Shown here: positions 15,901 through 21,621 of the stretch, in pieces
Layout: each line of letters starts with the position of its first letter
How positions within the stretch are numbered: the first letter of the stretch is position 1
Position numbers and translations under genes: made by a program
Assembly (NCBI GenBank): GCA_035528995.1
Contig: DATKXO010000155.1
Location: 1 to 23,935 of the forward strand
Direction of reading: 5' to 3'
Length of the DNA: 23,935 nucleotides
Source: DATKXO01 sp035528995
GTDB taxonomy: Bacteria; Planctomycetota; Phycisphaerae; UBA1845
The notes under the pieces: generated by a model
What the model was told of the DNA's origin: nothing
What the model saw: the letters and a program-made list of their open reading frames with translations, nothing else
The model's database searches: none

Positions 15901-16207
15901 CGACGACCGGGGTCAGATTCTGAACCCCAACCTCCACGGCTACCTGACCATGACCATCAAGGACGCCCCGGAGATCTTCAGCGGCATCGTCGACTCCTAC
16001 GAGCCCAGCGGCCCCTTCGGAGCCAAGGAAATCGGCGAGGGCAGCACCCTCCCCGTCCTAGGCGCCGTAGCCCACGCCATAGCCAACGCCACCGGCGTAT
16101 GGATCAGAGACCTCCCCATCACCCCGGAGAAGATACTGCGGGCCCTCCGCGAGAAACGGACGGACGGGAAACCGATCCAGGCGGCAGGATCGCCAAGCCA
16201 TGACTGA
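12956..16207 (+). CDS. Fused [2Fe-2S] and molybdopterin subunits of a xanthine-dehydrogenase-family enzyme (4-hydroxybenzoyl-CoA-reductase-like)
   Basis: 1083 residues combining what are usually two subunits. Residues 1-155 hold two [2Fe-2S] sites: C41, C46, C49, C61 in plant-ferredoxin style, then C100, C103, C135, C137 (QCGFCTPG and LCRCTGY). From about 194 on is the molybdenum-binding part: RVDAADKVTGRAQYTADI, GGGFGGK near 428, ACGAMRGHG near 540, a GSDTVLSQMCAESLG stretch, and the catalytic glutamate E1025 in GPFGAKEIGEG. The GAMRGHG and YSSRVTLMAGHA segments look like HcrA. Three stretches are repeat-derived: the linker (about 160-193), about 622-650, and about 806-873. Without them the molybdenum part has normal length. 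ATG 12956 has GGAG eight bases upstream. The direction (reductive dehydroxylation or hydroxylation) and the substrate are inferred only from neighbours. Confidence 0.87.
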   Translation: MAVSRDLLVNGNTYSVAIDPADTLLDVLRDKLRLTGTKKGCNVGDCGACTVLIDGQPSNSCLLLAAEMEGKSITTVEGLAKSGELSPIQKAFVHEGGIQCGFCTPGMVVTATALLEHNPRPTTDEIKDALAGNLCRCTGYAGILRAVQRCDKYSGDTTTAPDQNTAQPPDASACSQSDERAPAQSPIPNPQSPMSTVGVSIPRVDAADKVTGRAQYTADINLPNMIHGKILGSSIAHGRVKRVDVSKARALDGVLAVITGDDVPDTLYGVSPARYDEHVLAKDKVRHVGDPVAAVAAIDERTAERAIALIEVEYEELPAVFDPVTAVADGAPQLHDRYKRNINTHVEQNFGDVEKAFAESHCIREETFTGNHVYQSPLEPHAAIATWEHDGTLVLYSSTQVPHYVQYMMAHVLHIPLGKVRVIRPAVGGGFGGKAATNPLDLCAAILSRKTGRPVKMVYSREEMFHYGRGRHKQHMKMKLGLDRDGTIKAFKSEIYLDGGAYSSFGVATAYYAGSMMPTLYHIPNYRYDGYRVMTNKPACGAMRGHGVPQPRFAFECLLNMAADDLGIDPIEIRRRNAMTPKTRTVNDLDIDSCEFLATLDGVEQKSGWKQKYGKLRNQNDLSRGLQPARTQPAQTQPAQTQPARPQPAQPNIRKGIGIGSGGFVSGAGYCIYRGQVQLSHEKPPEHFQKKSIFPHANAIVKISEDGMAAILLIGAAEIGQGSDTVLSQMCAESLGIPVSRLRIRSEDSDISPLDLGAYSSRVTLMAGHAVSRAATAVVDKMRPYAAKLLNCDPAEVIAHNGKFSVAPVSNRCDNVDQCRNVDPSCPDSRDKGAANVAHDADQYRDRKGAASVPRDEGAREPQPSIVNRQSSMSATRSVAWEEVARKYFNDNGPLVGTGCYKPREGLGGDYKGATVGTSPAYSFGSSVCELSVDLDTGKVSIERFTDYHDCGTPINPMAVHGQVEGAIVMGAGETIMEDVQFDDRGQILNPNLHGYLTMTIKDAPEIFSGIVDSYEPSGPFGAKEIGEGSTLPVLGAVAHAIANATGVWIRDLPITPEKILRALREKRTDGKPIQAAGSPSHD
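13502..13536. repeat. Heptamer array (CNNCAAT) forming an inter-domain linker
   Basis: GCCCAAT, three CCCCAAT and CTCCAAT in exact 7-base phase, followed by GAGC. The array is translated within the linker between the iron-sulfur and molybdenum parts of the fused gene (QSPIPNPQSP). It runs into an in-frame ATG at 13535, the likely former start of a separate molybdenum subunit gene. Confidence 0.85.
14821..14904. repeat. Palindromic element plus four 15-bp tandem units inside the molybdenum-subunit coding region
   Basis: The element GCGGGCT-TC-AGCCCGC (14821-14844) is the same family as the pair at 651-717. It is followed by four units of 15 bases (GACTCAACCCGCGCA type, 14845-14904). Because 15 is divisible by 3 the frame is kept, giving a TQPAQ-like peptide repeat. 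The units look like copies of the right arm of the palindrome. Confidence 0.85.
15375..15573. repeat. Composite repeat insertion inside the molybdenum-subunit coding region
   Basis: About 200 bases built from several elements: hairpin CACCGGTT-TCC-AACCGGTG (15375-15393); hairpin TCCCGA-TTC-TCGGGA (15433-15447); two copies of TAAGGGAGCGGCCA (15448-15461 and 15496-15509); and four CGTCAAT heptamers (15546-15573) ending at an in-frame ATG. The translated product (about residues 806-873) is low in secondary structure and breaks a segment that is short in relatives. The reading frame stays open throughout. Confidence 0.8.
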
Positions 16208-16472
16208 ATGGCCCGACTGGTGGTCGTGGGAGTTGGAGCTATCTCCGCACGTGATGAAGCGGATGACGGACCGACGTTTCAATGAGGCCGATCTTCGCTT
16301 GATGTTGGAGGATGCTTCCGACTATCATCAGAATGCTGAGCCTGGGCGCTGGGTCGTGGAAACACACCACGCTGACCGGGCCTGGGAGGTCATTGTTGAA
16401 CCCGTTCCCCAGGAGACGGTGCTGGTCGTTGTGACCGCCTATCCGCTCGGGCAGTCGAGACAAGAGCGATGA
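16200..16472 (+). CDS. Small DUF4258-like protein, possible toxin of a toxin-antitoxin pair
   Basis: 90 residues. The pattern LSPHVMKRMTDRRFNEADLRLML, then PGRWVVETHH, WEVIVEP and VLVVVTAYP fits DUF4258, a RelE/ParE-like fold often found in toxin-antitoxin pairs. The ATG at 16200 overlaps the end of the molybdenum-enzyme gene by eight bases, with AGGA about ten bases upstream. It overlaps the following DUF2283 gene by four bases (ATGA), the tight coupling typical of toxin-antitoxin genes. The toxin role is inference from fold and pairing; no activity is shown by the sequence. Confidence 0.75.
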   Translation: MTEWPDWWSWELELSPHVMKRMTDRRFNEADLRLMLEDASDYHQNAEPGRWVVETHHADRAWEVIVEPVPQETVLVVVTAYPLGQSRQER

Positions 16473-16738
16473 AACAACGATACTTGGAGATCACCTTCCG
16501 CAACGGTAAGCCCCTGGCCGCGTACCTGTACCTCCCCAGGAACCCGGGCGACGTGAGCGTCCGTACGGAACGCCACGGCGACGGATTGCTGATCGACTTT
16601 GCCGCCGACGGCCGAGCCATCGGCATCGAAATCACCGCCCCCGGCAAGCTATCGCTGCAGACCTTGAACCGGGCCCTGATTGCCGTGAACCAGGCCCCCG
16701 CAACAGCCGACGAACTGGGGCCGCTCGCCGCCGCGTAG
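16469..16738 (+). CDS. DUF2283-like protein, possible partner or antitoxin
   Basis: 89 residues. The segments LAAYLYLPRNPGDVSVRTE, DGLLIDFAADGRAIGIEI and a short C-terminal helix follow the DUF2283 pattern (a YxxxDxLYI-type strand, then DYDxxGRxVGIEIL). DUF2283 genes are common beside DUF4258 genes. It starts in the ATGA overlap with the previous gene. Function is unproven; antitoxin or partner is the best guess from gene order. Confidence 0.75.
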   Translation: MKQRYLEITFRNGKPLAAYLYLPRNPGDVSVRTERHGDGLLIDFAADGRAIGIEITAPGKLSLQTLNRALIAVNQAPATADELGPLAAA

Positions 16739-16764
16739 CACAACAGGGACTGGAGGCCGCGCGG

Positions 16765-17064
16765 TTGCTGGATATGCCCGTCAATATACGGTATTGTATT
16801 GATCCGGAGGCCGACCGCCCACACATCCTCGACCGCGGTGTCGCCAAGCACGAAGTCGAGGAAGTGCTGGCCCGCCCCGGCGAGGACCGTCCACGGCGCG
16901 AAGGTACTCGCGTCGCCCTTGGCCGGACCCGTAGGGGCCGGCTCCTCAGAGTGGTTTACGTTCCCGAGCCGGGACCGGACGGCATATTCGTCATCACGGC
17001 CTATGACCTGAAAGGCAAACCGCTCCGGGCTTTCATACGGCCTATGCGCCGGAGGCGAACATGA
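16765..17064 (+). CDS. Second small toxin-like protein (DUF4258/BrnT-like)
   Basis: 99 residues from TTG 16765, which has GGAGG at the right distance (eight bases); ATG 16774 is an alternative. The sequence HILDRGVAKHEVEEVL, then RVALGRTRRGRLLRVVYV and IFVITAYDLKGK with a basic end resembles the small RelE/BrnT-like toxin group. Its stop overlaps the ATG of the next gene (ATGA). It is not a simple duplicate of the gene at 16200, although both seem to share the same broad fold (a central GR, VV strand, and ITAY or VTAY). Confidence 0.7.
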   Translation: MLDMPVNIRYCIDPEADRPHILDRGVAKHEVEEVLARPGEDRPRREGTRVALGRTRRGRLLRVVYVPEPGPDGIFVITAYDLKGKPLRAFIRPMRRRRT

Positions 17065-17258
17065 AGTCCAACCGATTCCCCGAAGGCTGGGACGAGCAAA
17101 GGGTCCGCAAGGTCCTGGCCCACCACGAAGGACAGACCGAGGACGAAGCAGTAGCCGAAGATGAGGCCGCCTACGAAGACCAGGCGCAAACATTCATCGA
17201 GGTCCCCGTCGAGCTGGTCCCGGCCGTCCGCGATCTCATCGCCCGGCACGAGCGCTGA
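17061..17258 (+). CDS. Small acidic antitoxin-like protein
   Basis: 65 residues, strongly acidic in the middle. FPEGWDEQRVRKVLAHHE, then QTEDEAVAEDEAAYED and a C-terminal IEVPVELVPAVRDLIARHE. I recognise this layout from small proteins encoded next to RelE/BrnT-like toxins, but I cannot name a family. It is coupled to the previous gene by ATGA. It ends exactly where similarity to the molybdenum-enzyme C-terminus begins (17261), so the two gene pairs lie between the two copies. Confidence 0.7.
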   Translation: MKSNRFPEGWDEQRVRKVLAHHEGQTEDEAVAEDEAAYEDQAQTFIEVPVELVPAVRDLIARHER

Positions 17259-17260
17259 CC

Positions 17261-17488
17261 AAGACGCCCCCGGGGATTCTCCGCGGCATCCCCGAATCGT
17301 AGGAGCCCGGCGGCCCCTTCGGAGCCAAGGAAATCGGCGAGGGCAGCACCCTCCCCGTCCTGGGCGCCGTCGCCCACGCCATAGCCAACGCCACCGGAGT
17401 ATGGATCAAAGACCTCCCCATCACCCCGGAGAAGATCCTGAAGGCACTTAACGCGAGGCAGCAACCGGATCAGTCCACGGGAGCCTAA
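17261..17488 (+). pseudogene. Degenerate second copy of the molybdenum-subunit C-terminus
   Basis: Seventy-five codons aligning without gaps to the 3' end of the fused gene at a fixed offset of 1302 bases. Codon 17261 matches codon 15959 (Lys) and the match runs to about 16150. The middle (17309-17440) is nearly identical at the base level, with roughly five differences by eye, including the catalytic GPFGAKEIGEG. The left part is more diverged and has TAG at 17300-17302 where the intact gene has TAC (Tyr). The end (KALNARQQPDQSTGA, TAA) differs from the intact gene. There is no start codon in a sensible place. It is a remnant of a duplicated or displaced gene end, not a functional gene. Confidence 0.85.
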
Positions 17489-17516
17489 GCTGCGAGCAGG
17501 AAGGAGAAGGGAAGAA

Positions 17517-17570
17517 GGGGGCAGGCTTGCTTATTGCAGGAGGAAGGGCGCCAGGCTTACTTCTTGACGG
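17517..17570. repeat. Two REP-like ends in inverse orientation
   Basis: GGGGGCAGGCTTGCTTATTGC (written here as GGGGGCAGGCTTG plus CTTATTGC, 17517-17537) and GCCAGGCTTACTTCTTGACGG (GCCAGGCTTAC plus TTCTTGACGG, 17550-17570) are degenerate reverse complements of the CAAGAAGTAAGCCTGACC end seen at 18325. The 17489-17753 gap holds these plus the repeat at 17632; I see no gene in it. Confidence 0.6.
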
Positions 17571-17631
17571 CTCCGGAGGCTGCAGCAGCGCTTCATCGTG
17601 CCCAGACGCCCACGCATCGACCGCGGACGGA

Positions 17632-17712
17632 CGCCTGTCGCGTGCTTAGCCGGCGCGTCGCCCAGCCGCCCGGCTGATCTTGACGTCGGACAGCAAAGAA
17701 GAAGCCTGACCC
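17632..17712. repeat. 81-bp imperfect direct repeat, copy 1
   Basis: Matches 18263-18343 without gaps over 81 bases, about 59 identities by eye, starting CGCCTGTC and ending AAGCCTGACCC in both copies. It ends about 40 bases before the start of the small membrane-anchored protein gene. Confidence 0.7.
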
Positions 17713-17753
17713 ACTCAACCTCTCAACTCATCGACGAGGAGACCAACAGGAAG

Positions 17754-18215
17754 ATGACCCGCATTCGGTCTACCGCTGTCATTGTTGCTGTGGTGGTGGT
17801 CTTAGCGCTGTTGTTGGTGCTTACGCGTCGCCAGGAATCCACACTGGGTGCGCCCCCGTCGAGCCAAGAGCTTTCTTGGTGCATGGAGCGGATGCAGATC
17901 AAGTTGCCGACCGACGCGCGCCCCCTCATGTTCTATTACGCGTCCGGTTTGGACGCTGTAGCATATCTGAAAGTCGAACTCAGGAAGGATGATCTGGATA
18001 GCTTTCTGGCAGCCTCTCCATTTGCAGCGGCGCAGCTAAGTGAGAGTGAGAAGGCCGTGAGCCGGGAGCGCGGCATGCCATGGTGGGACGTCGCGACGGT
18101 AGCGCGATTCCTGTCCGGAATGGCCCAGTTGCCTGACGCACGGCGGTTGTATATTCTTGTGAACCTGGATCAGCCTGACACGTGTACGGTGTACCTGAAT
18201 TGGTGGGAGACGTGA
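17754..18215 (+). CDS. Small membrane-anchored protein of unknown function
   Basis: 153 residues; I do not recognise the family. ATG 17754 is chosen because it places a basic MTRIRS before a single strongly hydrophobic helix (about residues 7-24, VIVAVVVVLALLLVL), and AGGA lies just upstream; the frame is open further upstream but the extension looks non-coding. After the helix, about 125 residues would be outside the membrane, with YASGLDAVAYLKVELRKDDL, a WWDVATVARFLSG stretch and YLNWWET at the end. The gene stands alone between two copies of an 81-bp repeat, which suggests it arrived or moves as a unit. A periplasmic binding or assembly role is possible but nothing specific can be claimed. 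Confidence 0.65.
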   Translation: MTRIRSTAVIVAVVVVLALLLVLTRRQESTLGAPPSSQELSWCMERMQIKLPTDARPLMFYYASGLDAVAYLKVELRKDDLDSFLAASPFAAAQLSESEKAVSRERGMPWWDVATVARFLSGMAQLPDARRLYILVNLDQPDTCTVYLNWWET

Positions 18216-18262
18216 CGTCGAGCCGTGCCCAGTTTAACCAGGCACGCGGCCGACGGAGGAAC

Positions 18263-18343
18263 CGCCTGTCACGTGCTCGACGGCAGCGTCGCCCGGCTGC
18301 CCGCCTGAAGCTGGGATCGGGCGGCAAGAAGTAAGCCTGACCC
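18263..18343. repeat. 81-bp imperfect direct repeat, copy 2, with REP-like end
   Basis: Second copy of the repeat at 17632, here ending GCAAGAAGTAAGCCTGACCC. It starts 47 bases after the stop of the small membrane-anchored gene. The rest of the 18216-18431 gap holds no gene I can support; the ribosome site of the next gene (AAAAGG, near 18417) is at its end. Confidence 0.7.
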
Positions 18344-18431
18344 CCCTACTCGCCCCCGTACCCGCATGATGCCAACTGACGGGAGAAGCGTTGGCCGGCT
18401 TTGCCGATCAGCAAGGAAAAGGTAGTGCGAC

Positions 18432-19838
18432 GTGTCAGCAATCGAAGGTATTGAACGCGGGCTCGCCACACGTGGGCGTCACGTGCTCGCGCAGCGGGGC
18501 GGCAAGCTTGTCAACCGCACGGTAGCCGGTTGTCTGCTCATCGCCCTGGCCGGCGCCGCCGGCGCGGGTTGTGCCGAGCCCGGCAATAGCGACAAGGAGC
18601 CCGGGCAGCGGGTGGAATGGCTGGGCAGGAAGGCCGCCCGGGTGCGGTCGATCGATCTGGCTGACGATGACTTTGCCGATCTGGAGCCGTTGGCCCGGGC
18701 CGTCGGTGACGCGCGGATAATTCTGCTCGGCGAGGCTTCCCACGGCGATGGGGCAACATTCCTGGCCAAGGGGCGGCTGATCAGGTTCCTGCACCAGCGG
18801 CTGGGCTCCGACGTGTTGGTGTGGGAATCGGGCTTCTACGAATGCGACAAGGCGGCAGAGGCCCTCGCGGCCGGTGTGTCCTGGCGCGAAGCGTTCGGAA
18901 AGGCCGTGCTACCGATCTGGGCGAACAGCGAGCAGTGCCGACCGGTGATGGAATACGTCCAGGCTACGCAGCAGACCGATCGGCCGATCACCCTGGCTGG
19001 CCTGGGCTGGTACGTCTCCGACCAGACGAAGCTGTTCGACGACCTGATCGCCTTCTTCGAGGCCGTCGACCCAACCTGGCCCTCGCCCGACCAGCGGCAA
19101 GCGCTGGCCTCAATCCAAACGATGCTGGATACGCGCGGCGACCGCTCGCGCCCGCCAAAGCCCATCGAGCCGCCTGAACTCGTTCAACTGCGGGCCCTGG
19201 CCGACCTGCTCGATCGCGATTCGGCTGGCAGGGTGAGCGCCATGCACGGCCGGCGCCGGATCGGGTTCATGCGGCGGGTCCTGGAGAACCTCGAGGCCTA
19301 CGTCGTCTACCTCAACAGCCCGCCAACCAGGGGCGGCGCCGACGACAACCCCCTGGGCATGATCGAGGGCCACAACGCCGTCTTCCTGGCGAGCGAGTAC
19401 TTCCCGAACCGCAAGCTGATCGTCTGGGCCCACAACGGGCACTTGACGCGCGGCTCGTCCCAGATCGAGGAGCTCGAATCCAAGTTCCGGATCAATCAGA
19501 CCATCGCCGCCGGCCAGCACATCCACAACGACCTGGGCGACGGTGTCTACAGCATCATGTTCATCACGCACAACGGGCAGACGGGCCTGTGGTGGAACGA
19601 GCCGGCCGAGCTGCCCGCTCCACCGGTGGGAAGCCTCGAGGACCTGATGCACCGGGTCGGCCTGGAGCACGGCTTCGTCGACCTGCGTTCCCTGCCCCGG
19701 GACCACTGGCTGCGCAGCCGGCTGATCGCCCACCCCCTCGCCCACCGTCCGATGCGGGCCGACTGGAGCCGCGTGTACGACGGCGTGTTCTTCATCGACA
19801 CCATGAGCCCCAGCACCTCGGCGGACCCCGATGACTGA
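18432..19838 (+). CDS. Erythromycin-esterase-family lipoprotein
   Basis: 468 residues from GTG 18432 (AAAAGG nine bases upstream). The hydrophobic stretch VAGCLLIALAGAAGAGC ends in a lipobox-like AGAGC, so the mature protein is probably a lipoprotein starting at that cysteine (about residue 46); GTG 18483 would give a more standard signal length. The catalytic domain shows IILLGEASHGDGATFLAK, then WESGFYECD, GLGWYVSDQTKLFDD and KLIVWAHNGHL, all characteristic of the Ere family, with the GExSHG glutamate and histidine of the active site. Known members hydrolyse macrolide lactones or have unknown substrates. A resistance function cannot be assumed for this exported environmental relative. A hairpin terminator follows the stop. 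Confidence 0.87.
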   Translation: MSAIEGIERGLATRGRHVLAQRGGKLVNRTVAGCLLIALAGAAGAGCAEPGNSDKEPGQRVEWLGRKAARVRSIDLADDDFADLEPLARAVGDARIILLGEASHGDGATFLAKGRLIRFLHQRLGSDVLVWESGFYECDKAAEALAAGVSWREAFGKAVLPIWANSEQCRPVMEYVQATQQTDRPITLAGLGWYVSDQTKLFDDLIAFFEAVDPTWPSPDQRQALASIQTMLDTRGDRSRPPKPIEPPELVQLRALADLLDRDSAGRVSAMHGRRRIGFMRRVLENLEAYVVYLNSPPTRGGADDNPLGMIEGHNAVFLASEYFPNRKLIVWAHNGHLTRGSSQIEELESKFRINQTIAAGQHIHNDLGDGVYSIMFITHNGQTGLWWNEPAELPAPPVGSLEDLMHRVGLEHGFVDLRSLPRDHWLRSRLIAHPLAHRPMRADWSRVYDGVFFIDTMSPSTSADPDD

Positions 19839-19846
19839 CCCGTGTC

Positions 19847-19866
19847 AGCCGCCGAACGGCGGCTTT
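19847..19866 (+). terminator. Hairpin terminator after the esterase-family gene
   Basis: AGCCGCCG-AA-CGGCGGCT, an 8-bp perfect stem, is followed by a short T run, and starts eight bases after the TGA stop at 19836-19838. The T tract is short, so termination may be partial. Confidence 0.55.
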
Positions 19867-19946
19867 GCCCACACCGCAGTCTCTGGTAAGTTGGCGCCCG
19901 GCGGCTTACCGAATGGTTGGGCACCTACCAGAATAGGACAAGGCGA

Positions 19947-20171
19947 GTGACCATCGACGTGACCGACGACTTCGGGCCGTTTGACGGGCGGGTGTGGATC
20001 AACTGCTCGCATCAGGGGCCGTTGCCGCGCGTGGCCCGGGAGGCGGCGGCCGAGGCCGTCGCCATCAAGACCGCGCCCCACCGCCTGGCGAACTCGTCGT
20101 TGTTCAGCGACGTCCCGTAACGCCTGCGCAGCACCCTCGGCCGCCGCATCGACGTACTGGCGAACTTCTAG
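19947..20171 (+). pseudogene. Fragment of a class V aminotransferase with an internal stop
   Basis: From GTG 19947 the frame gives FDGRVWINCSHQGPLPRVAREAA in two parts and then APHRLANSSLFSDVP. I recognise this as the N-terminus of PLP-dependent class V aminotransferases (cysteine desulfurase/isopenicillin-N-epimerase group), whose typical start is a 'LNxAHQGPLP' segment. TAA at 20118-20120 stands where relatives have a glutamate before RLR. The same frame continues as RLRSTLGRRIDVLANF to TAG at 20169. The PLP-lysine region and everything else is missing. The next 85 bases to the membrane-protein start contain nothing I can identify. Confidence 0.6.
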
Positions 20172-20255
20172 TCCAGACTCCGCCCGCCTTATCGAGTTGG
20201 CATGATCCGGCCGCAGGCGTTAGAGTGCCGGCCTTGACGGCGCGCGAGTACCACT

Positions 20256-20867
20256 ATGAAGCTCACTGTCATTCGCCCAAAGGAGGTCGCCATCTGCTCG
20301 GCCATCGGAGCGGCCGGCGCTCTGATCTTCCTCTTCGCCTTCCCCAAGGGCGCGATCAGCACGCTGATGCACGCGGTCCTGCACCTTCCCGGCCCCGGTG
20401 CCGGCATCGCCCTGATCATCGGCCCCATTGTCATATTCGTGGCACTCCTCGCGTCCCTGCTCACCCGGGGTACCGGCGGCGCGCTGATCGCCTCGTTGAC
20501 CTTCGCCGTGGCCAGCGCACTTGTCGCAGCGATCTTCGCGATCCCCACCAACCCCAAGGGTGCATTCGGCAGCGCCATCTTCATAGCGGCCGTCGCCCTG
20601 GCCGGCATTACCGCGGAGGCCGTCATGCATCTCGGCAAGAGCGCAAAGGGCAGACGGCGCTGCCTGCTCGCCGGCGCCCTGGCCAACACCGTGCTCCTCG
20701 TTTTCTACTGGATCGCGATCTTCCCGCGCACCTACAAGCCGGTCGCCTGGCACGACGTCCCCCTTCTGACGGCCCTTGCCCTTGCGGCCGGGCTCCTCTT
20801 TGGGTATATCGCCTGGGTGGTGTACGGGTTCCTTTCGAGGACCTTCGCCCTCAAGGAGAAGCGCTAG
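20256..20867 (+). CDS. Integral membrane protein, possibly an ECF-type transporter substrate-binding subunit
   Basis: 203 residues with about six hydrophobic helices: roughly 12-30, 47-68, 72-95, 103-122, 137-155 and 166-190, with short polar loops and a basic end (LKEKR). The loop LPGPGAGIALIIGPIVIF and the size recall S-components of energy-coupling-factor transporters, which bind vitamins or metal ions. No ATPase or T-component is visible nearby, so this is a weak call. The start at ATG 20256 gives MKLTVIRPKEV before the first helix; no strong ribosome site is seen. It precedes the FmdE-like and DUF364 genes on the same strand, so metal uptake is a possible theme. Confidence 0.7.
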   Translation: MKLTVIRPKEVAICSAIGAAGALIFLFAFPKGAISTLMHAVLHLPGPGAGIALIIGPIVIFVALLASLLTRGTGGALIASLTFAVASALVAAIFAIPTNPKGAFGSAIFIAAVALAGITAEAVMHLGKSAKGRRRCLLAGALANTVLLVFYWIAIFPRTYKPVAWHDVPLLTALALAAGLLFGYIAWVVYGFLSRTFALKEKR

Positions 20868-20870
20868 ACC

Positions 20871-21083
20871 ATGTGCGGTCCCCCGGACTTCGCAGCCCTC
20901 GAAACGTGCGTCATCCGCCTGGCCGAGCTCTCCGCCGCCGGCCTGGGCACCTACGCCGTCTGCCAGACGGCCGCCATGTGTCGCGGTTTCGCTTCCGGGC
21001 GAGGCAAGCGGCAAAAGAAAACCTCACCGCATCCCCCCGCCCGCCCCGTCGCGGAGGGCCCCAATGACCACCTCGACACGTGA
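20871..21083 (+). CDS. Very small ORF of doubtful status
   Basis: 70 codons beginning three bases after the membrane-protein stop and overlapping the start of the FmdE-like gene by 20 bases. The first 45 residues (MCGPPDFAALETCVIRLAEL and on to AAMCRGF) could form helices with three or four cysteines; the rest is low-complexity and basic (GRGKRQKK, SPHPP). I recognise no family. It may be a real small cysteine-containing protein, or just open sequence between two coupled genes. Confidence 0.3.
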   Translation: MCGPPDFAALETCVIRLAELSAAGLGTYAVCQTAAMCRGFASGRGKRQKKTSPHPPARPVAEGPNDHLDT

Positions 21084-21621
21084 AGATCTTCTGGACCGCT
21101 GCGTCGACTTCCACGGCCACCTCTGCCTCGGACAAGTACTGGGCGTTCGCCTCGCACTCAAGGGCATGGAACTGATCGGCACCCGCGACCCCCGTCAGAT
21201 GATCGTCTTCATCGAGAACGACCGCTGCATCGCCGACGCGATCCAGAGCGTCACCGGAACGCGCATCGGCCGGCGAAGCGCCAAGCTGATCAACTACGGC
21301 AAGATGGCCGCCACCTTCATCAACACCGAAACCAGCCAAACCTACCGCGTGAACGTCCGCCAGGTAGACCCCGACGCCAGGCATGCCAAAGACGCCATCC
21401 GGCGCGTGCTTCACGTCCCTGACGCTGAGTTGCTCGCCTGGAAGAAGGTGACCGTATCACTCAAGCCGGAGGACCTGCCGGGAAAGCCCCTCCGCACCGT
21501 GCACTGCGCCCGCTGCGACGAAAGAATCTTCGACGGCCGGGACGTCCAGGCCGACGAGGGGCCGCTGTGCCTCTCCTGCGCACACGGCGCCTACTATCAG
21601 ATCGTGGATACGAACGAGTGA
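21064..21621 (+). CDS. FmdE-family protein with C-terminal zinc finger
   Basis: 185 residues. The FmdE core is CVDFHGHLCLGQVLGVRLALKG split over residues 13-34, with C13, H17, H19 and C21 as likely metal ligands (the family usually has CPG where this has CLG). IENDRCIADAIQSVTG follows. A zinc-finger end has C148, C151, C169 and C172 (CARC and CLSC). The family is named from formylmethanofuran dehydrogenase operons but is widespread in anaerobes, and its biochemical role is not settled; links to molybdenum or tungsten enzymes have been suggested. ATG 21064 has GAGG seven bases upstream. It overlaps the DUF364 gene by four bases (GTGA), so the two are probably made together. Confidence 0.87.
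   Translation: MTTSTREDLLDRCVDFHGHLCLGQVLGVRLALKGMELIGTRDPRQMIVFIENDRCIADAIQSVTGTRIGRRSAKLINYGKMAATFINTETSQTYRVNVRQVDPDARHAKDAIRRVLHVPDAELLAWKKVTVSLKPEDLPGKPLRTVHCARCDERIFDGRDVQADEGPLCLSCAHGAYYQIVDTNE

Noticed and set aside
12078..16207. Naming the genes hcrB and hcrCA outright
   Set aside because: The large-subunit resemblance is good, but the FAD subunit lacks the [4Fe-4S] insert of HcrB, so the symbols would claim more than the sequence shows.
17598..17753. A longer N-terminus for the small membrane-anchored protein
   Set aside because: The extra 52 codons run through the 81-bp repeat and would bury the hydrophobic helix inside the protein; ATG 17754 gives a standard basic start before the helix.
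18432..19838. Calling the esterase-family protein a macrolide resistance gene
   Set aside because: The family motif is present, but the protein looks like an exported lipoprotein and there is no resistance context; family membership alone does not show the substrate.
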